Positions 9,675-19,350 of a stretch of 64,000 nucleotides of DNA are shown one piece after another. The stretch is taken from assembly GCF_000576595.1 (NCBI RefSeq), contig NZ_AWSA01000016.1, forward strand, positions 1 to 64,000, read 5' to 3'. Within the stretch, counting starts at the first letter, position 1, and the number at the start of each line of letters is the position of its first letter. The notes beneath the pieces are model-generated. The model was not told the DNA's origin. It saw only the letters and a list, made by a program, of their open reading frames with translations, and ran no database searches. The stretch is from Intrasporangium oryzae NRRL B-24470. GTDB lineage: Bacteria; Actinomycetota; Actinomycetes; Actinomycetales; Dermatophilaceae. The translations under genes and the position numbers were made by a program.

Positions 9675-10799
9675 GTGCAGGGCAAGGTGAACACCGACGC
9701 GTCGGTCGACGATCATGACGGCAGCGCCGTCCTGCCGTCCAACGCGTCCCCAGCACCCGGCAGGCAGGTCCCGCCGACCCCACCGCCACCGGCCGTCGCA
9801 GGGCCGGCAGCGTCCGCACCGTATCTCGACGCGGAGGAGCTGTCCTGGGCACGCGAGCGCATCGGGGCCCTGTCCGCAGCACTGAGCGCCAAGGTCGTGG
9901 GCCAGGCGCGCCTGCAGGAGACCCTTCTCGTCGCCCTCCTCACGGGAGGCCACGTCCTGCTCGAGAGCGTCCCCGGCCTCGCGAAGACGACGGCCGCGGC
10001 CACCCTGGCGCAGGCCGTCGGTGGCCGGTTCCACCGTATCCAGTGCACGCCCGACCTGCTGCCGAGTGACATCGTCGGCACGCAGGTCTACAACCAGCAG
10101 TCCGGCACGTTCGAGACCCAGCTCGGTCCCGTGCACGCCAACTTCGTCCTCCTCGACGAGATCAACCGGAGCAGCGCGAAGACGCAGTCGGCCATGCTCG
10201 AGGCGATGCAGGAGCGGCAGACCTCGATCGGCAACCGCAGCTATGCCCTGCCCGACCCGTTCCTCGTCCTCGCGACCCAGAACCCCATCGAGCACGAGGG
10301 GACCTACCCGCTGCCCGAGGCGCAGATGGACCGTTTCATGCTCAAGGACGTCCTCGACTACCCGTCGCCGGCGGAGGAGGCCGAGATTCTGCGCCGTATC
10401 GATGCCGGCATCCTCGGCACCGCGGCCGACCCGGTCCTCTCGACGACGGACGTCGGGCGCCTCCAGCAGCTCGCAGCCCGGGTCTACATCGATCCGTCGA
10501 TCGTCAACTACCTCGTCGGCATCGGCTACGTGACGCGTCACCCCGGCGACTACATCCCGCCTCGGCTCGCGGCATACGTCGACTTCGGGGCGAGCCCACG
10601 GGCGAGCATCGCCTTCGCGAGCGCTGCGCGGGCCAGGGCGCTCATCGACGGGCGCAACCACGTCGTGCCCGACGACGTGAAGGCGCTCGCCCACCGAGTC
10701 CTGCGCCACCGCGTGACGCTCACCTTCGAGGCGCTCGCCGACGACGTCCCCGTCGAGACGGTGGTCGATGCGATGGTCGGCGGGATCCGCACGCCCTGA
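9675..10799 (+). CDS. MoxR-type AAA+ ATPase
   Basis: 374 residues. MoxR-family ATPases act as chaperones or activators, usually with VWA-domain partners. A disordered Pro/Ala-rich N-terminus is followed by the AAA+ core: Walker A in [10 protein letters not shown] (about residues 97-106), Walker B FVLLDEIN (157-164), and the family signature [18 protein letters not shown]. The GTG at 9675 follows AAAGGGGG; an upstream GTG at 9624 is less likely because it directly abuts a possible -10 box TACGAT (9618-9623). First gene of a tight six-gene operon with DUF58 and VWA genes. Confidence 0.9.
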   Translation: MQGKVNTDASVDDHDGSAVLPSNASPAPGRQVPPTPPPPAVAGPAASAPYLDAEELSWARERIGALSAALSAKVVGQARLQETLLVALLTGGHVLLESVPGLAKTTAAATLAQAVGGRFHRIQCTPDLLPSDIVGTQVYNQQSGTFETQLGPVHANFVLLDEINRSSAKTQSAMLEAMQERQTSIGNRSYALPDPFLVLATQNPIEHEGTYPLPEAQMDRFMLKDVLDYPSPAEEAEILRRIDAGILGTAADPVLSTTDVGRLQQLAARVYIDPSIVNYLVGIGYVTRHPGDYIPPRLAAYVDFGASPRASIAFASAARARALIDGRNHVVPDDVKALAHRVLRHRVTLTFEALADDVPVETVVDAMVGGIRTP

Positions 10800-10820
10800 G
10801 GGCGTCTCGGGGGACACGGG

Positions 10821-11705
10821 ATGGCGACGCTGCTGACGAGGGTCAAGAGCAAGCTCTTCATAGCGTCCGGGCGTCGGTCGAGGAGCGTGCTCGAGGGTGA
10901 GTACGCCTCCGTCTTCCACGGACGCAGCCTCGACTACGACGACCTGCGTGACTACGTGCCGGGCGACGAGGTCCGCGACATCGACTGGAAGGCGACGGCT
11001 CGGCACCGCTCCCCGCTCGTCAAGCGCTACGTCGCGACGCGCAAGCAGCACGTCCTGCTCGTCGTCGATACCGGTCGCGGGATGGCGGCGGTGTCGCGCG
11101 GGGGCGAGGCGAAGAAGGAGGTCGCCATCGCTGCCGCGGGCCTCGTGGCCTACCTCGCCCAGCGGCACGGCGACCTCGTGGGCCTCGTCCAGGGGACCGC
11201 CTCGTCGACGGTGGCCCACGAGACGCGGGGCAGCGAGGCGCACCTCGAGCTGCTCCTCCGCGCGATCGACACGTCCACGACGCTCGACGGCGAGCAGAGC
11301 GACCTCACCACGCAGCTCGACTGGATCGCCCGCACCGTGCGGCGGCGCCACGTTCTCCTCGTCGTCGCCGACGACCGCGACCTCGACCCGGCGATCGATG
11401 ACCTGCTCCGGCGCCTCCGCGTCCAGCACGAGATCCTCTGGGTCACCGTCGAGGACGCCGACCCGACGGCGATCGGCGGTGACCGCCTCGCCTACGACGT
11501 CGCCGACGGCTATACGGTGCCGACGTCCGTGCGCCTCGACCCCTCGGTGCGCGAGGCGTATGCCGCTGCCGTGGCCCGTCGCGTGGCGCACACCCGTGAG
11601 GTCCTGGACCGCCGCGCGATCGCCCACGCCCGCCTCGGCACGACGGACGAGGTCGTGCCGGCCGTCTTCGGCCTGCTCGAGAGGCACCGTCGTGCCCGTC
11701 GCTGA
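10821..11705 (+). CDS. DUF58 domain protein of the MoxR operon
   Basis: 294 residues. It contains the DUF58 hallmark around DLRDYVPGDEVRDIDWKATAR and a VWA-like fold with VVDTGRGM in the position of a metal-ion-dependent adhesion site. DUF58 proteins nearly always accompany MoxR ATPases and are thought to be their partners or substrates. The ATG start at 10821 is 21 bases after the moxR stop with GGGGGA upstream. Its 3' end overlaps the next gene by 14 bases, consistent with translational coupling. Confidence 0.88.
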   Translation: MATLLTRVKSKLFIASGRRSRSVLEGEYASVFHGRSLDYDDLRDYVPGDEVRDIDWKATARHRSPLVKRYVATRKQHVLLVVDTGRGMAAVSRGGEAKKEVAIAAAGLVAYLAQRHGDLVGLVQGTASSTVAHETRGSEAHLELLLRAIDTSTTLDGEQSDLTTQLDWIARTVRRRHVLLVVADDRDLDPAIDDLLRRLRVQHEILWVTVEDADPTAIGGDRLAYDVADGYTVPTSVRLDPSVREAYAAAVARRVAHTREVLDRRAIAHARLGTTDEVVPAVFGLLERHRRARR

Positions 11706-12174
11706 GTCGCCCCCTCCGGGCTTCTACCCCCCGGACCCCTACGCACCGATCTGGGTCTGGGTCGGCGCCGGCATCCTTGCGGTCGTGGCCCTCTGGTACG
11801 TCTGGGTCTGGCGCTCGACCCGTGAGCGGCCCGTCGTCATCCCACCGAGGGCGACCCCCGAGCGGCTGAGCCGGCTGCGCGACGACTACACGCGCCAGAT
11901 CGACGCCGTCGTCCGGCGGGCGCGGGCGGGCGAGATCACGGACCGTCGGGCACACCAGCAGCTCAGCGTCCTGCTGCGTCACTTCGTCCTCGAGGTGTCA
12001 GGGGTGCAGGCGCCGGCGATGACGCTGACCGACCTCGTCGCCTCGGGTCCCCGGCTCACGCCCGTGTCGCACGTCGTGTCCGCTCTCTATCCCGGCGAGT
12101 TCGCGCCGCACGAGGCGCGCACGCTCGCCGGCGCCGCGGCGGCGGCCAAGGAGGTGGTCGCCCGGTGGAGCTGA
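11692..12174 (+). CDS. single-pass membrane protein of the MoxR/VWA operon (DUF4381-like position)
   Basis: 160 residues. One strong membrane segment (IWVWVGAGILAVVALWYVWVW, residues about 18-38) is followed by a cytoplasmic helical region. The GTG start at 11692 lies inside the end of the DUF58 gene with GAGAGG seven bases upstream. Its place between DUF58 and the first VWA gene, and its topology, match the DUF4381-like member of Bat-type operons, but sequence similarity is too weak to be sure. It probably anchors or bridges the complex at the membrane. Confidence 0.7.
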   Translation: MPVAESPPPGFYPPDPYAPIWVWVGAGILAVVALWYVWVWRSTRERPVVIPPRATPERLSRLRDDYTRQIDAVVRRARAGEITDRRAHQQLSVLLRHFVLEVSGVQAPAMTLTDLVASGPRLTPVSHVVSALYPGEFAPHEARTLAGAAAAAKEVVARWS

Positions 12175-13139
12175 CCTATCCCCTCGTCGTCGGGGTCGGC
12201 CTTCCCCTCGCGGCCGTCATCGCGTATGCCGTGTACCGCCGCCTCGTCGCCCACGGCCGGGGCGCCCGGGCCGCGGTCGCCAACTCGTCAGGCCTGACGA
12301 GGCTCCCCGAGTACCAGCGCGCCCTTCGAGGCCACCGACTCCGGATGGCCGTCCTCGCTGGGAGCGGGACGCTGCTCATGGTGGCTGCCCTCGTCGGGGC
12401 GGCCCGGCCACTGGACGCGACCGTGCAGACCCCGCAGACCCGCAGTCGCGACATCGTGCTCTGCCTCGACATCTCCGGGTCGATGGCCTCCTTCGACGCC
12501 GAGCTCGTCGCGACCTTCCGGACGCTCGTCAAGAGCTTCGAGGGAGAGCGGATCGGGATGGTGATCTTCAACTCGTCCGCCGCGACCGTCTTCCCCCTCA
12601 CCGACGACTACGAGTTCATCAACGGTGAGCTCGACACGGCCGCGCGTGCCCTCTCGGGCGACCCCGACCTCGAGTCGTTCTTCGCCGGGACGTTCAACGG
12701 CAGGGGGACCTCCCTCATCGGTGACGGCCTCGCCACGTGCGTCGCCGGTTTCGACCGGATCGACACGCGCCGGGCGCGGTCGGTCGTGTTCGCCACCGAC
12801 AACCACCTCGCCGGGCGTCCGATCGTCTCCCTCGACGAGGCGGGTGAGCTGGCCAAGCTCCGGGGCGTCCGGGTCTACGGGCTCAACCCCGAGCAGGAAG
12901 GCCATGATCTCGAGGCGGCCGAGCTCCAGTCGGTCGTCGAGGGCACCGCCGGCGCCTACTACCGGATGGAGGACACGAAGGCCGTGAGGGGCATCGTCGA
13001 CGCGGTCCAGGCGCAGGAGGCGACGGTCATCGATGCCGCCTCGCGCTCGCTCCACGCCGACAGCCCGGCGCTGCCCATCGCCGCCGCCGGCATCGCCCTC
13101 GCCGGTGTCATCGGGGCGAGCCGGAGGTGGTCGTCGTGA
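12165..13139 (+). CDS. membrane-anchored VWA domain protein (BatA-like)
   Basis: 324 residues. N-terminal membrane helices (residues about 5-25 and 62-82), then a von Willebrand A domain with an intact metal site: D102-x-S104-x-S106 in LDISGSM, a threonine in GRGTSLIGDG, and a later aspartate (FATDNH). A C-terminal hydrophobic helix (about 298-315) would hold the domain between two membrane anchors. The GTG start at 12165 is preceded by AAGGAGG and overlaps the previous gene. The topology fits a sensor or scaffold working with the MoxR ATPase. Confidence 0.85.
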   Translation: MELTYPLVVGVGLPLAAVIAYAVYRRLVAHGRGARAAVANSSGLTRLPEYQRALRGHRLRMAVLAGSGTLLMVAALVGAARPLDATVQTPQTRSRDIVLCLDISGSMASFDAELVATFRTLVKSFEGERIGMVIFNSSAATVFPLTDDYEFINGELDTAARALSGDPDLESFFAGTFNGRGTSLIGDGLATCVAGFDRIDTRRARSVVFATDNHLAGRPIVSLDEAGELAKLRGVRVYGLNPEQEGHDLEAAELQSVVEGTAGAYYRMEDTKAVRGIVDAVQAQEATVIDAASRSLHADSPALPIAAAGIALAGVIGASRRWSS

Positions 13140-14146
13140 CGTTCCTCCCGATGCTGCCCTGGCCCCTGCTCCTCGTCCTCGGGCTCGCCGCTCTCGCGGC
13201 GGTCTGGTGGAACCCGACGTCACGGACGACCCCGGGTGAGTCGCGGGCGAGCCACCTGCGCCTGACCGCCGCTGTCCTGCTCCTGACGGCCGCCGCCCTG
13301 CGTCCGGGCGTGCCCGGCGAGCTCGCGGACGCGACCGCTGCCAACCTCGACGTCTACTACGTCGTCGACACGACGAGCAGCATCGTGGCCGAGGACTACG
13401 GCAACAGCCGACCCCGTCTCGACGGCGTCCGGAGCGATATCGCCGCGATCGCCGAAGCGCTCCCGGGCGCTCGGTACTCCGTGGTGACCTTCGACCAGGC
13501 TGCCCGGGTCCGGCTGCCGCTCACGTCGGACACGACGGCCCTGGGCACCGCCCTCGAGACCCTCGTGCCCGAGGCCCCAGAGGTCTCGCGCGGTTCCTCC
13601 GTCACCGAGGCGAACGACCGGCTCACCACCCTGCTCGAGCAGGCCGACGCGCGCCATCCCGAGCGCGGGCGCCTCGTGTTCTACCTCGGCGACGGTGAGC
13701 AGACCGCCGAGGGCCGGCCCGCGCCGTTCACGGTGCCGAGGAAGCTCATCAACGGGGGAGCGGTCCTCGGCTACGGCACGACCCAGGGCGGTCGCATGCA
13801 GTCGGTACACGCGCGCTACGACCCCTCGCCGACCTACATCAAGGACCCGGCGACCGGAGAGGACGCCCGGTCGGTCATCAGCGAGGCGACCCTGCGCTCC
13901 ATCGCCGGTCAGCTCGGCGTTCCCTACCTCCATCGCGAGGCCGGGGACTCGATCGAGCCCGTCGTTGCGCCGATCGACCTCGACGAGTTCGGTACGAGTC
14001 CAGAGATCGAGGCGCAGAAGGCGCTCTCGCGCCGGGAGCTCTACTGGCCGCTCCTGCTCGGCGTGGCCGCCCTCGCGGTCTGGGAGGTCGGCGCCGCCGG
14101 TGCCGGCCTGGCCCAGACTCGCAGCCGAAGGGAGCCGACCTCGTGA
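13136..14146 (+). CDS. second membrane-anchored VWA domain protein (BatB-like)
   Basis: 336 residues. Two N-terminal hydrophobic helices, a VWA domain, and a C-terminal helix (YWPLLLGVAALAVWEVGAA). The metal-site motif is D78-x-T80-x-S82 (VVDTTSSI), so the first serine of DxSxS is replaced by threonine, which can still coordinate metal. The GTG at 13136 overlaps the previous stop (GTGA) with GGAGG eight bases upstream; a GTG at 13127 is inside that ribosome binding site and less likely. Co-transcribed with the first VWA gene and the MoxR gene. Confidence 0.83.
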   Translation: MTFLPMLPWPLLLVLGLAALAAVWWNPTSRTTPGESRASHLRLTAAVLLLTAAALRPGVPGELADATAANLDVYYVVDTTSSIVAEDYGNSRPRLDGVRSDIAAIAEALPGARYSVVTFDQAARVRLPLTSDTTALGTALETLVPEAPEVSRGSSVTEANDRLTTLLEQADARHPERGRLVFYLGDGEQTAEGRPAPFTVPRKLINGGAVLGYGTTQGGRMQSVHARYDPSPTYIKDPATGEDARSVISEATLRSIAGQLGVPYLHREAGDSIEPVVAPIDLDEFGTSPEIEAQKALSRRELYWPLLLGVAALAVWEVGAAGAGLAQTRSRREPTS

Positions 14147-14991
14147 CGACCCTCTCGAGCCGCGACCCGGACCCAGACCAGACGACCGACGACGGACGGC
14201 CCGGGCTCGTCACGGACCACCCTCAACAGACCCGGACACGGCGACCGTTTCCGGAGCACCTTCGTCGGCGTCGGCGTCGGTTGCTGCTCGGCTCCGCCCC
14301 GGTCGTCGCGATGCTCGTCCTGCTCGCCCTGCGGCTGCTCACGCTCAACGTCGTCCACGGGCAGACCCGTGCCGCCTATGACGCGGGGGACCGCCAGGCA
14401 ACGCTTCACTCCGCTGCGCGGCAGGGCTGGCTCAACGTCGTCGAGACGTTCCGGGCGCCCTTCGCGAACGGGGACGCCCACGTGCTGGGGGGCCACTTCG
14501 ACCTCGCCCGCCCGTGGTTCGAGCAAGCCTTCGAGCTCGTCCCCAAGGGCGGCATCGACGAGTGCAAGGTGCGGGTCAACCTGGGGCTGACCTACGAGGC
14601 ACTCGGCGACGCGGCAAAGGCGCGCGACCGCACGTTGGAGTGGAAGCAGTTCTACGACAAGGGAATCGCCGTCACGAGGGGTCGCCCCCCGCTCTGCGAC
14701 GCACCCGAGGGCAGCGACACCGGCCGGCAGCTGCAGCAGGCCGAGCAACGGATGGAACAGAAGGACGCGGGGCAGCCCGGCGACACCCAGCCGGCGGAGC
14801 CGCAACAGTCCGACCCAGAGGCGGCCCCCCGGCCCGAGCCATCACCCGACCCCGGGAGAACGCCCAGTCAGCAGGACCAGGAGCGGCTCCAGGAGCAGCA
14901 GCGCCAGAACACCATCGAACGCAACCTCGAGCAGGGTCAGGGCGATCTCCCGCCTGCCGACCCGGGCCAGACGTATCCGCGACCCTGGTGA
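14143..14991 (+). CDS. membrane protein with TPR-like segment and Gln/Pro-rich tail, last gene of the MoxR operon
   Basis: 282 residues. A basic N-terminus, one membrane helix (residues about 48-68), then a short TPR-like region (HFDLARPWFEQAFELVPKG ... VNLGLTYEALGDAAKARD) and a low-complexity Gln/Glu/Pro-rich tail (about 190-282). The position after two VWA genes is that of the TPR protein (BatC-like) in Bat-type operons. The GTG start at 14143 overlaps the previous stop by four bases. It ends ten bases before the convergent sucrase/ferredoxin-like gene. Confidence 0.7.
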   Translation: MTTLSSRDPDPDQTTDDGRPGLVTDHPQQTRTRRPFPEHLRRRRRRLLLGSAPVVAMLVLLALRLLTLNVVHGQTRAAYDAGDRQATLHSAARQGWLNVVETFRAPFANGDAHVLGGHFDLARPWFEQAFELVPKGGIDECKVRVNLGLTYEALGDAAKARDRTLEWKQFYDKGIAVTRGRPPLCDAPEGSDTGRQLQQAEQRMEQKDAGQPGDTQPAEPQQSDPEAAPRPEPSPDPGRTPSQQDQERLQEQQRQNTIERNLEQGQGDLPPADPGQTYPRPW

Positions 14992-15001
14992 CCGACCCGC
15001 C

Positions 15002-16096
15002 CTACTGCTGATCTGGCCCCTCGACGATCTCCCCGTGAAACTCGAGAACGTCGATCGCCGCCTTGCCGCACGACTCCGGGCGCTGCACTCCCTTCGGCGC
15101 CCGCACCACGTGCACGAGCCACGAGCGTCCGTCGACGTGGGCGACGGTGACCTCGCTTCCCTCGCCCGAGGGTGTCGGCGGGCCGGCGGCGAGGGCGGCG
15201 AGCCGGGTCTCCGCGATCGCCGCGCGGACCGTGGACTCCGCGCACTGCGAGGCGGGGTCGAGTCCCGACCTGCCCCGGTCGTGCGCCCCGCCGAGGAGCT
15301 CGACGGGCGTGTGCCCGTCCATGGACGCCCCGAGGACCCAGCCCGCCGTCTTCTCGTCGAGCCGGGCGTAGGTCTGCCCCCAGGGCAGGAGCACGGCCGT
15401 CGGGGCGAACCGGTGGCCGCCCGTGTGGGAGACCTCCCAGACGCGGTCGGGCGCCGAGGCCGCGGCAGCAGCGGCCACCGGGCGGCCCCGGACGGCACAG
15501 CAGACGTCGCGGCGCCCGTTGGTGCACACGAGCAGGGTCGGGTCGGCAGTCCTCGAGCCGGTCAGAGAGGCCATCACCAGGGCCTTGCTTCCTCGGGCGA
15601 GCGCACCCCAGTCGAGCCCGAGGAGGTCGCCGAGGTGCTCCCGGTCGGCCGCGACGAGCCAGGACTGGGCCGGGTGATCACCCGCGTGGGCGACGAGCAC
15701 CCGGCGGGGCCCGGGACGCTCCGAGTGGGGACCCGGCCTGCGGATGAGCATGAACCTTCCCCCGGCCCGGACGCACCGCGCGTCGAGCTCGAGCGCGAGC
15801 TCGGGGTCGAGGTGGCACTCACGGGCGGCCTCGCGACCCCAGGGCCCCGGCTGCTCGACGGCGACGAAGAAGCCTGCGGTGGCGGCGGTCCCGAAGGCGC
15901 TCGTCCCGTCGTGGTCCCACAGCACCGAGCAGGCGTCCTCGGCGGGGTGGCCGTGCCCCGCCGTCGCCGGGTGCTCCGGAGCCGGGTGCTCCGGAGCCGG
16001 CTGCTCCGGAGCCGCGACCTCGTCGACCGACTCCTCCGCACGTGCCGGGGCTGCCGCCGAGCCGGCGGAGGCCTTCTCCGAGCGCGCCCGGGACAC
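15002..16096 (-). CDS. sucrase/ferredoxin-like family protein (thioredoxin-like fold)
   Basis: 364 residues. The conserved cysteine cluster CTNGRRDVCCAVRG resembles the 2Fe-2S ferredoxin-like motif of the Suc_Fer family, and the N-terminal CSVLWDHDGTSAFGTA block is the usual domain opening. The physiological reaction is not known. The GTG at 16096 begins one base after the parC TGA, suggesting coupling to parC. Residues about 28-42 are encoded by a 15-base tandem repeat (APEHP units). The frame stays open further upstream inside parC, but that part is out-of-frame shadow. Confidence 0.8.
   Translation of the reverse strand: MSRARSEKASAGSAAAPARAEESVDEVAAPEQPAPEHPAPEHPATAGHGHPAEDACSVLWDHDGTSAFGTAATAGFFVAVEQPGPWGREAARECHLDPELALELDARCVRAGGRFMLIRRPGPHSERPGPRRVLVAHAGDHPAQSWLVAADREHLGDLLGLDWGALARGSKALVMASLTGSRTADPTLLVCTNGRRDVCCAVRGRPVAAAAAASAPDRVWEVSHTGGHRFAPTAVLLPWGQTYARLDEKTAGWVLGASMDGHTPVELLGGAHDRGRSGLDPASQCAESTVRAAIAETRLAALAAGPPTPSGEGSEVTVAHVDGRSWLVHVVRAPKGVQRPESCGKAAIDVLEFHGEIVEGPDQQ
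15971..16015 (-). repeat. 15-base tandem repeat, three units, inside the sucrase/ferredoxin-like gene
   Basis: The + strand unit GTGCTCCGGAGCCGG occurs twice exactly and a third time with two changes. It encodes Ala-Pro-Glu-His-Pro repeats in the disordered N-terminus, so copy-number change would not shift the frame. Confidence 0.85.
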
Positions 16097-16097
16097 G

Positions 16098-18617
16098 TCA
16101 GTCGCTCGCCGGGTCGACGACGCGGTCGACGTCGGGATCGACGTCGGGATCGACGTCGGGATCGACTGAACCCGCGACCGGCGCAACGACGTGGGCGATG
16201 ACGGCGGTGGTCGGCGTCCCCGACCCGTCTCGCCGCCCGTCGGCGGGTGGCAGGTCGATCGCGACCCCGTTGGCTGCCGCGGCGCGCGCCGGCGTGTTGC
16301 CCGCGAACGCGAGCACGAGGGTGTCCTCGCCCTTGAGGAAGCGCTGGCAACGGACGCCGCCGGTGGCGCGCCCCTTCGGCGGGTACTCGGCATACGGGGT
16401 GACCTTGAGCGAACCGCCCTCGGTGCCCGGCAGCGCGCCCGACGAACCGGCCGACGTGACGACGACACCCTCCTTGGCGGGGTCGACGATGCCGAAGAAG
16501 ATCGCCGAGGCGCCGGTCGCGAGCTTGATCCCGGCCATGCCCCCCGCGCTCCGGCCCTGCGGCCGCACCGACCGCGCGGGGAAGCGGAGCAGCTGGGCGT
16601 CGGTGGTGATGAACACCAGGTCGAGGTCGTCGGCGGCGACCCCGGCGCCGACGACACGGTCGCCGTCCCTCAGGCTGATGATGTCCCACTCGCCGTTCTT
16701 CGGCGCGTCGGGGGTGACGCGCTTGACGACGCCCGCTGCGGTTCCGACGGCGAAGACGGGCGCGTCGATCCCGATCGGCACGATCGTGACGGGCTCCTCA
16801 CCCTTGGGCAGGTCGACGTAGGCCGCGAGCGGCGCACCGCCGGAGAGGCTCGGCGCACCGTTGGTCGGGGGGAGCGTGGGCAGGTCGAGGGCAGAGAGCC
16901 GCACCATCCGGCCGGCGCTCGTCACGAGGCCGAACTCACCGCGGGCGGTCGTGCGGACGGCGCCGATCACCGCGTCGTGCTTCGACCGGGAGCCCTCGGC
17001 CGAGACCAGGTCGGCGGTCGCGGTGCGCGCGAGCAGCCCGGTCGAGGACAGCAGCACCCAGCAGGGGTCGTCGGTGATCTCGAGCGGCGTGGCCGAGGTG
17101 GCAGACGCGTTGGCGCCGGAGCTCTCGAGCAGGACGGTCCGTCGCGGCGTGCCGTGGGCCTTGGCGACCTCCCCGAGCTCGGTGGACACGAGCTTGAGGA
17201 GGAGCTTCTCGTTGTCGAGGAGGGCGCGCAGCTCCTCGATCGCGCGCTCGAGCTCGTCCTTCTCCGCCTCGAGCTCGATCCGCGAGAACTTGGTCAGCCG
17301 GCGCAGCTGGAGGTCGAGGATGTAGGTCGCCTGCGCGTCGGAGAGGTCGAAGACGTCCATCAGACGGGCCTTGGCCGTCGCGGCGTCGTCGGACGACCGG
17401 ATCAGCTGGATGACCTCGTCGATGTCGACGATCGCGATCAGCAGGCCCTCGACGAGGTGCAGGCGCTCCTCCCGCTTCGCGAGGCGGTAGGCGCTCCGAC
17501 GGCGCACGACGTCGGTCCGGAAGTCGACGTAGACACGCAACAGCTCCTTGAGCCCCATGGTGCGCGGCTGGCCGTCGACGAGCGCCACGTTGTTGATGCC
17601 GAAGTTCTCCTCCATCGGCGTCAGCTTGTAGAGCTGCTCGAGGACGGCCTCGGGGTTGAAGCCGTTCTTGACCTCGATGACGAGGCGCAGGCCGTGCTGC
17701 CGGTCGGACAGGTCCTTGAGGTCGCTGATGCCCTGGAGCTTCTTGGCCTGGACGAGGTCGCGGATCTTCTCGATGACCTTCTCGGGGCCGACGAGATAGG
17801 GCAGCTCGGTCACGACGATGCCCTTGCGGCGCGGCGTGATCGACTCGATCCGGGCGGTGGCACGCGTGCGGAAGCTGCCCCGACCCGTCAGGTAGGCGTC
17901 GCGGATGCCCTCGAGGCCGATGATCTTGCCGCCGCAGGGCAGGTCGGGCCCGGGGACGAACTTCATCAGGTCCTCGAGCGAGCAGGTCGGGTTGGCGATG
18001 AGGTGCCGGGCCGCGCCGATGACTTCGACGAGGTTGTGCGGGGCCATGTTGGTCGCCATGCCGACGGCGATACCGGCGGCGCCGTTGACGAGGAGGTTGG
18101 GGTAGGCCGCGGGCAGCACCCCGGGCTGGTACTGCGTGTCGTCGTAGTTGGGGACGAAGTCGACCGTGTCCTCGTCGAGCCCCGAGACCATGAGCAGGGC
18201 GGCGCTCGCCATCCGTGCCTCGGTGTAGCGGGCCGCCGCGGGGCCGTCGTCGAGCGAGCCGAAGTTGCCGTGCCCGTCGATGAGCGGCAGGCGCAGGGTG
18301 AAGGGCTGGGCCATGCGCACGAGGGCGTCGTAGATCGCCTGGTCGCCGTGCGGGTGGTACTTGCCCATCACCTCGCCGACGACGCGCTGGCTCTTGACGT
18401 GGCCGCGGTCGGGACGCAGGCCGAGCTCGTTGGCGCCGTAGAGGATGCGGCGCTGGACCGGCTTCAGGCCGTCACGGGCGTCGGGGAGGGCCCGCGAGTA
18501 GATGACGCTGTAGGAGTACTCGAGGAAGGCGTTCTGCATCTCCTCCTCGACGTCGATGCCGACGATCTTCTCCTCGAAGTCCTCGGGGGGAGGCGGGGTG
18601 GTGGTGCGTCGGGCCAT
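16098..18617 (-). CDS. parC: DNA topoisomerase IV subunit A
   Basis: 839 residues. DNA-cleaving subunit of topoisomerase IV. The catalytic tyrosine is Y131 (ARYTEARM). The quinolone-determining region reads [17 protein letters not shown]: Gln93 occupies the Ser83 position of E. coli GyrA while Asp97 keeps the acidic site. The C-terminal beta-pinwheel has only a degenerate GyrA-box-like stretch ([11 protein letters not shown]), supporting ParC over GyrA. The protein ends in an acidic DPDV repeat. The ATG at 18617 is preferred to the longer frame from 18659; AAGGAG lies upstream. The pair partner parE lies at 7408-9543 on the other strand. Confidence 0.9.
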   Translation of the reverse strand: MARRTTTPPPPEDFEEKIVGIDVEEEMQNAFLEYSYSVIYSRALPDARDGLKPVQRRILYGANELGLRPDRGHVKSQRVVGEVMGKYHPHGDQAIYDALVRMAQPFTLRLPLIDGHGNFGSLDDGPAAARYTEARMASAALLMVSGLDEDTVDFVPNYDDTQYQPGVLPAAYPNLLVNGAAGIAVGMATNMAPHNLVEVIGAARHLIANPTCSLEDLMKFVPGPDLPCGGKIIGLEGIRDAYLTGRGSFRTRATARIESITPRRKGIVVTELPYLVGPEKVIEKIRDLVQAKKLQGISDLKDLSDRQHGLRLVIEVKNGFNPEAVLEQLYKLTPMEENFGINNVALVDGQPRTMGLKELLRVYVDFRTDVVRRRSAYRLAKREERLHLVEGLLIAIVDIDEVIQLIRSSDDAATAKARLMDVFDLSDAQATYILDLQLRRLTKFSRIELEAEKDELERAIEELRALLDNEKLLLKLVSTELGEVAKAHGTPRRTVLLESSGANASATSATPLEITDDPCWVLLSSTGLLARTATADLVSAEGSRSKHDAVIGAVRTTARGEFGLVTSAGRMVRLSALDLPTLPPTNGAPSLSGGAPLAAYVDLPKGEEPVTIVPIGIDAPVFAVGTAAGVVKRVTPDAPKNGEWDIISLRDGDRVVGAGVAADDLDLVFITTDAQLLRFPARSVRPQGRSAGGMAGIKLATGASAIFFGIVDPAKEGVVVTSAGSSGALPGTEGGSLKVTPYAEYPPKGRATGGVRCQRFLKGEDTLVLAFAGNTPARAAAANGVAIDLPPADGRRDGSGTPTTAVIAHVVAPVAGSVDPDVDPDVDPDVDRVVDPASD
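16128..16166 (-). repeat. 12-base tandem repeat at the 3' end of parC
   Basis: Three exact copies of GACGTCGGGATC (+ strand) plus GAC encode the Asp-Pro-Asp-Val repeats of the ParC tail. The period keeps reading frame. Confidence 0.9.
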
Positions 18618-18674
18618 GCCGGGTCCTGCTCCTTGCCGTGTCGCGGGGTAACGCCCCATCTTCGCGCAGGCCGG

Positions 18675-19295
18675 TCAGTGGTCCTCACGTGCCACGCCGA
18701 AACGACCCCAGTGGCCGACCTCGGACGCTCCCCGCCGGTGGCGTCGGAGGCTGGGGCTCTTCGGGCCCGGGACGGCATACCCCATCGACACGACGCCGAC
18801 GATCCCTCGCCCCGAGGGGATGGTGAAGGCCTCCTTGACCGCAGCCTGCCGCTCCGGCGGGACGCCGAAGAAGAGCCCGCCGAGGCCCTCGTCGACGGCC
18901 GTGAGCAGGATGAGGAGCGAGGCCATCCCCGTGTCGACGTCCCAGTAGGGGACGGGCCAGCGCGCCTCGTCGCGGTCGGTCCACCCCTTGTCGGGGGCGG
19001 CGTAGCGCTCGAGGTACGCCTCCTTGTCGGAGAGGCACAGCACGAGCACCGGAGCAGCCCGTATGCCGCTCAGCCAGGCGTCGCTCGGAGCGCCCTCGTC
19101 CGTCGTCACCCTCCAGAACGCCTCGCGCTCGTCCTCCGTCGTGAGGACGACGAAGTCCCAGCCCTGGGAGAACCCGGCGCTGGGGGCGCGGACGGCGTTG
19201 GCAAGACACCTCTCGACGACCTCGTCCGGCACCGGCCGGTCGGGGTCGTAGCGGCGGACCATGCGGCGTCGACGGACGACCTCGGAGAACTCCAT
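18675..19295 (-). CDS. nitroreductase family FMN-dependent oxidoreductase
   Basis: 206 residues. The N-terminal MEFSEVVRRRRMVRRYDPDRPVP has the phosphate-binding Arg-rich start of the nitroreductase fold, and APSAGFSQGWDFVVL is the second FMN-contact region; GLGGLFFGVPPE and GIVGVVSMGYA follow. Such enzymes reduce nitro, quinone or related substrates with NAD(P)H; the substrate here is unknown. The ATG at 19295 has a usual family start. The gene is divergent from the GNAT fusion gene with a 55-base spacer, so promoters must overlap. Confidence 0.85.
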   Translation of the reverse strand: MEFSEVVRRRRMVRRYDPDRPVPDEVVERCLANAVRAPSAGFSQGWDFVVLTTEDEREAFWRVTTDEGAPSDAWLSGIRAAPVLVLCLSDKEAYLERYAAPDKGWTDRDEARWPVPYWDVDTGMASLLILLTAVDEGLGGLFFGVPPERQAAVKEAFTIPSGRGIVGVVSMGYAVPGPKSPSLRRHRRGASEVGHWGRFGVAREDH

Positions 19296-19350
19296 GGCGA
19301 CCAGCCTCGCACTCGAGGCGGCCGTCCGTCGGGCATGACACGATGAGCCC

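Noticed and set aside
7348-9882. Long minus-strand frame opposite parE and the start of moxR
   Set aside because: Same mirror-frame effect; parE is unmistakable on the plus strand and the minus product has no recognisable domain.
16097-16657. N-terminal extension of the sucrase/ferredoxin-like gene into parC
   Set aside because: The extra part overlaps parC out of frame and is Arg/Ser/Pro-rich; the family domain begins only after 16096.
16191-19346. Plus-strand frame of about 1,050 codons opposite parC and the nitroreductase gene
   Set aside because: Low-complexity product, antisense to two clear enzymes.
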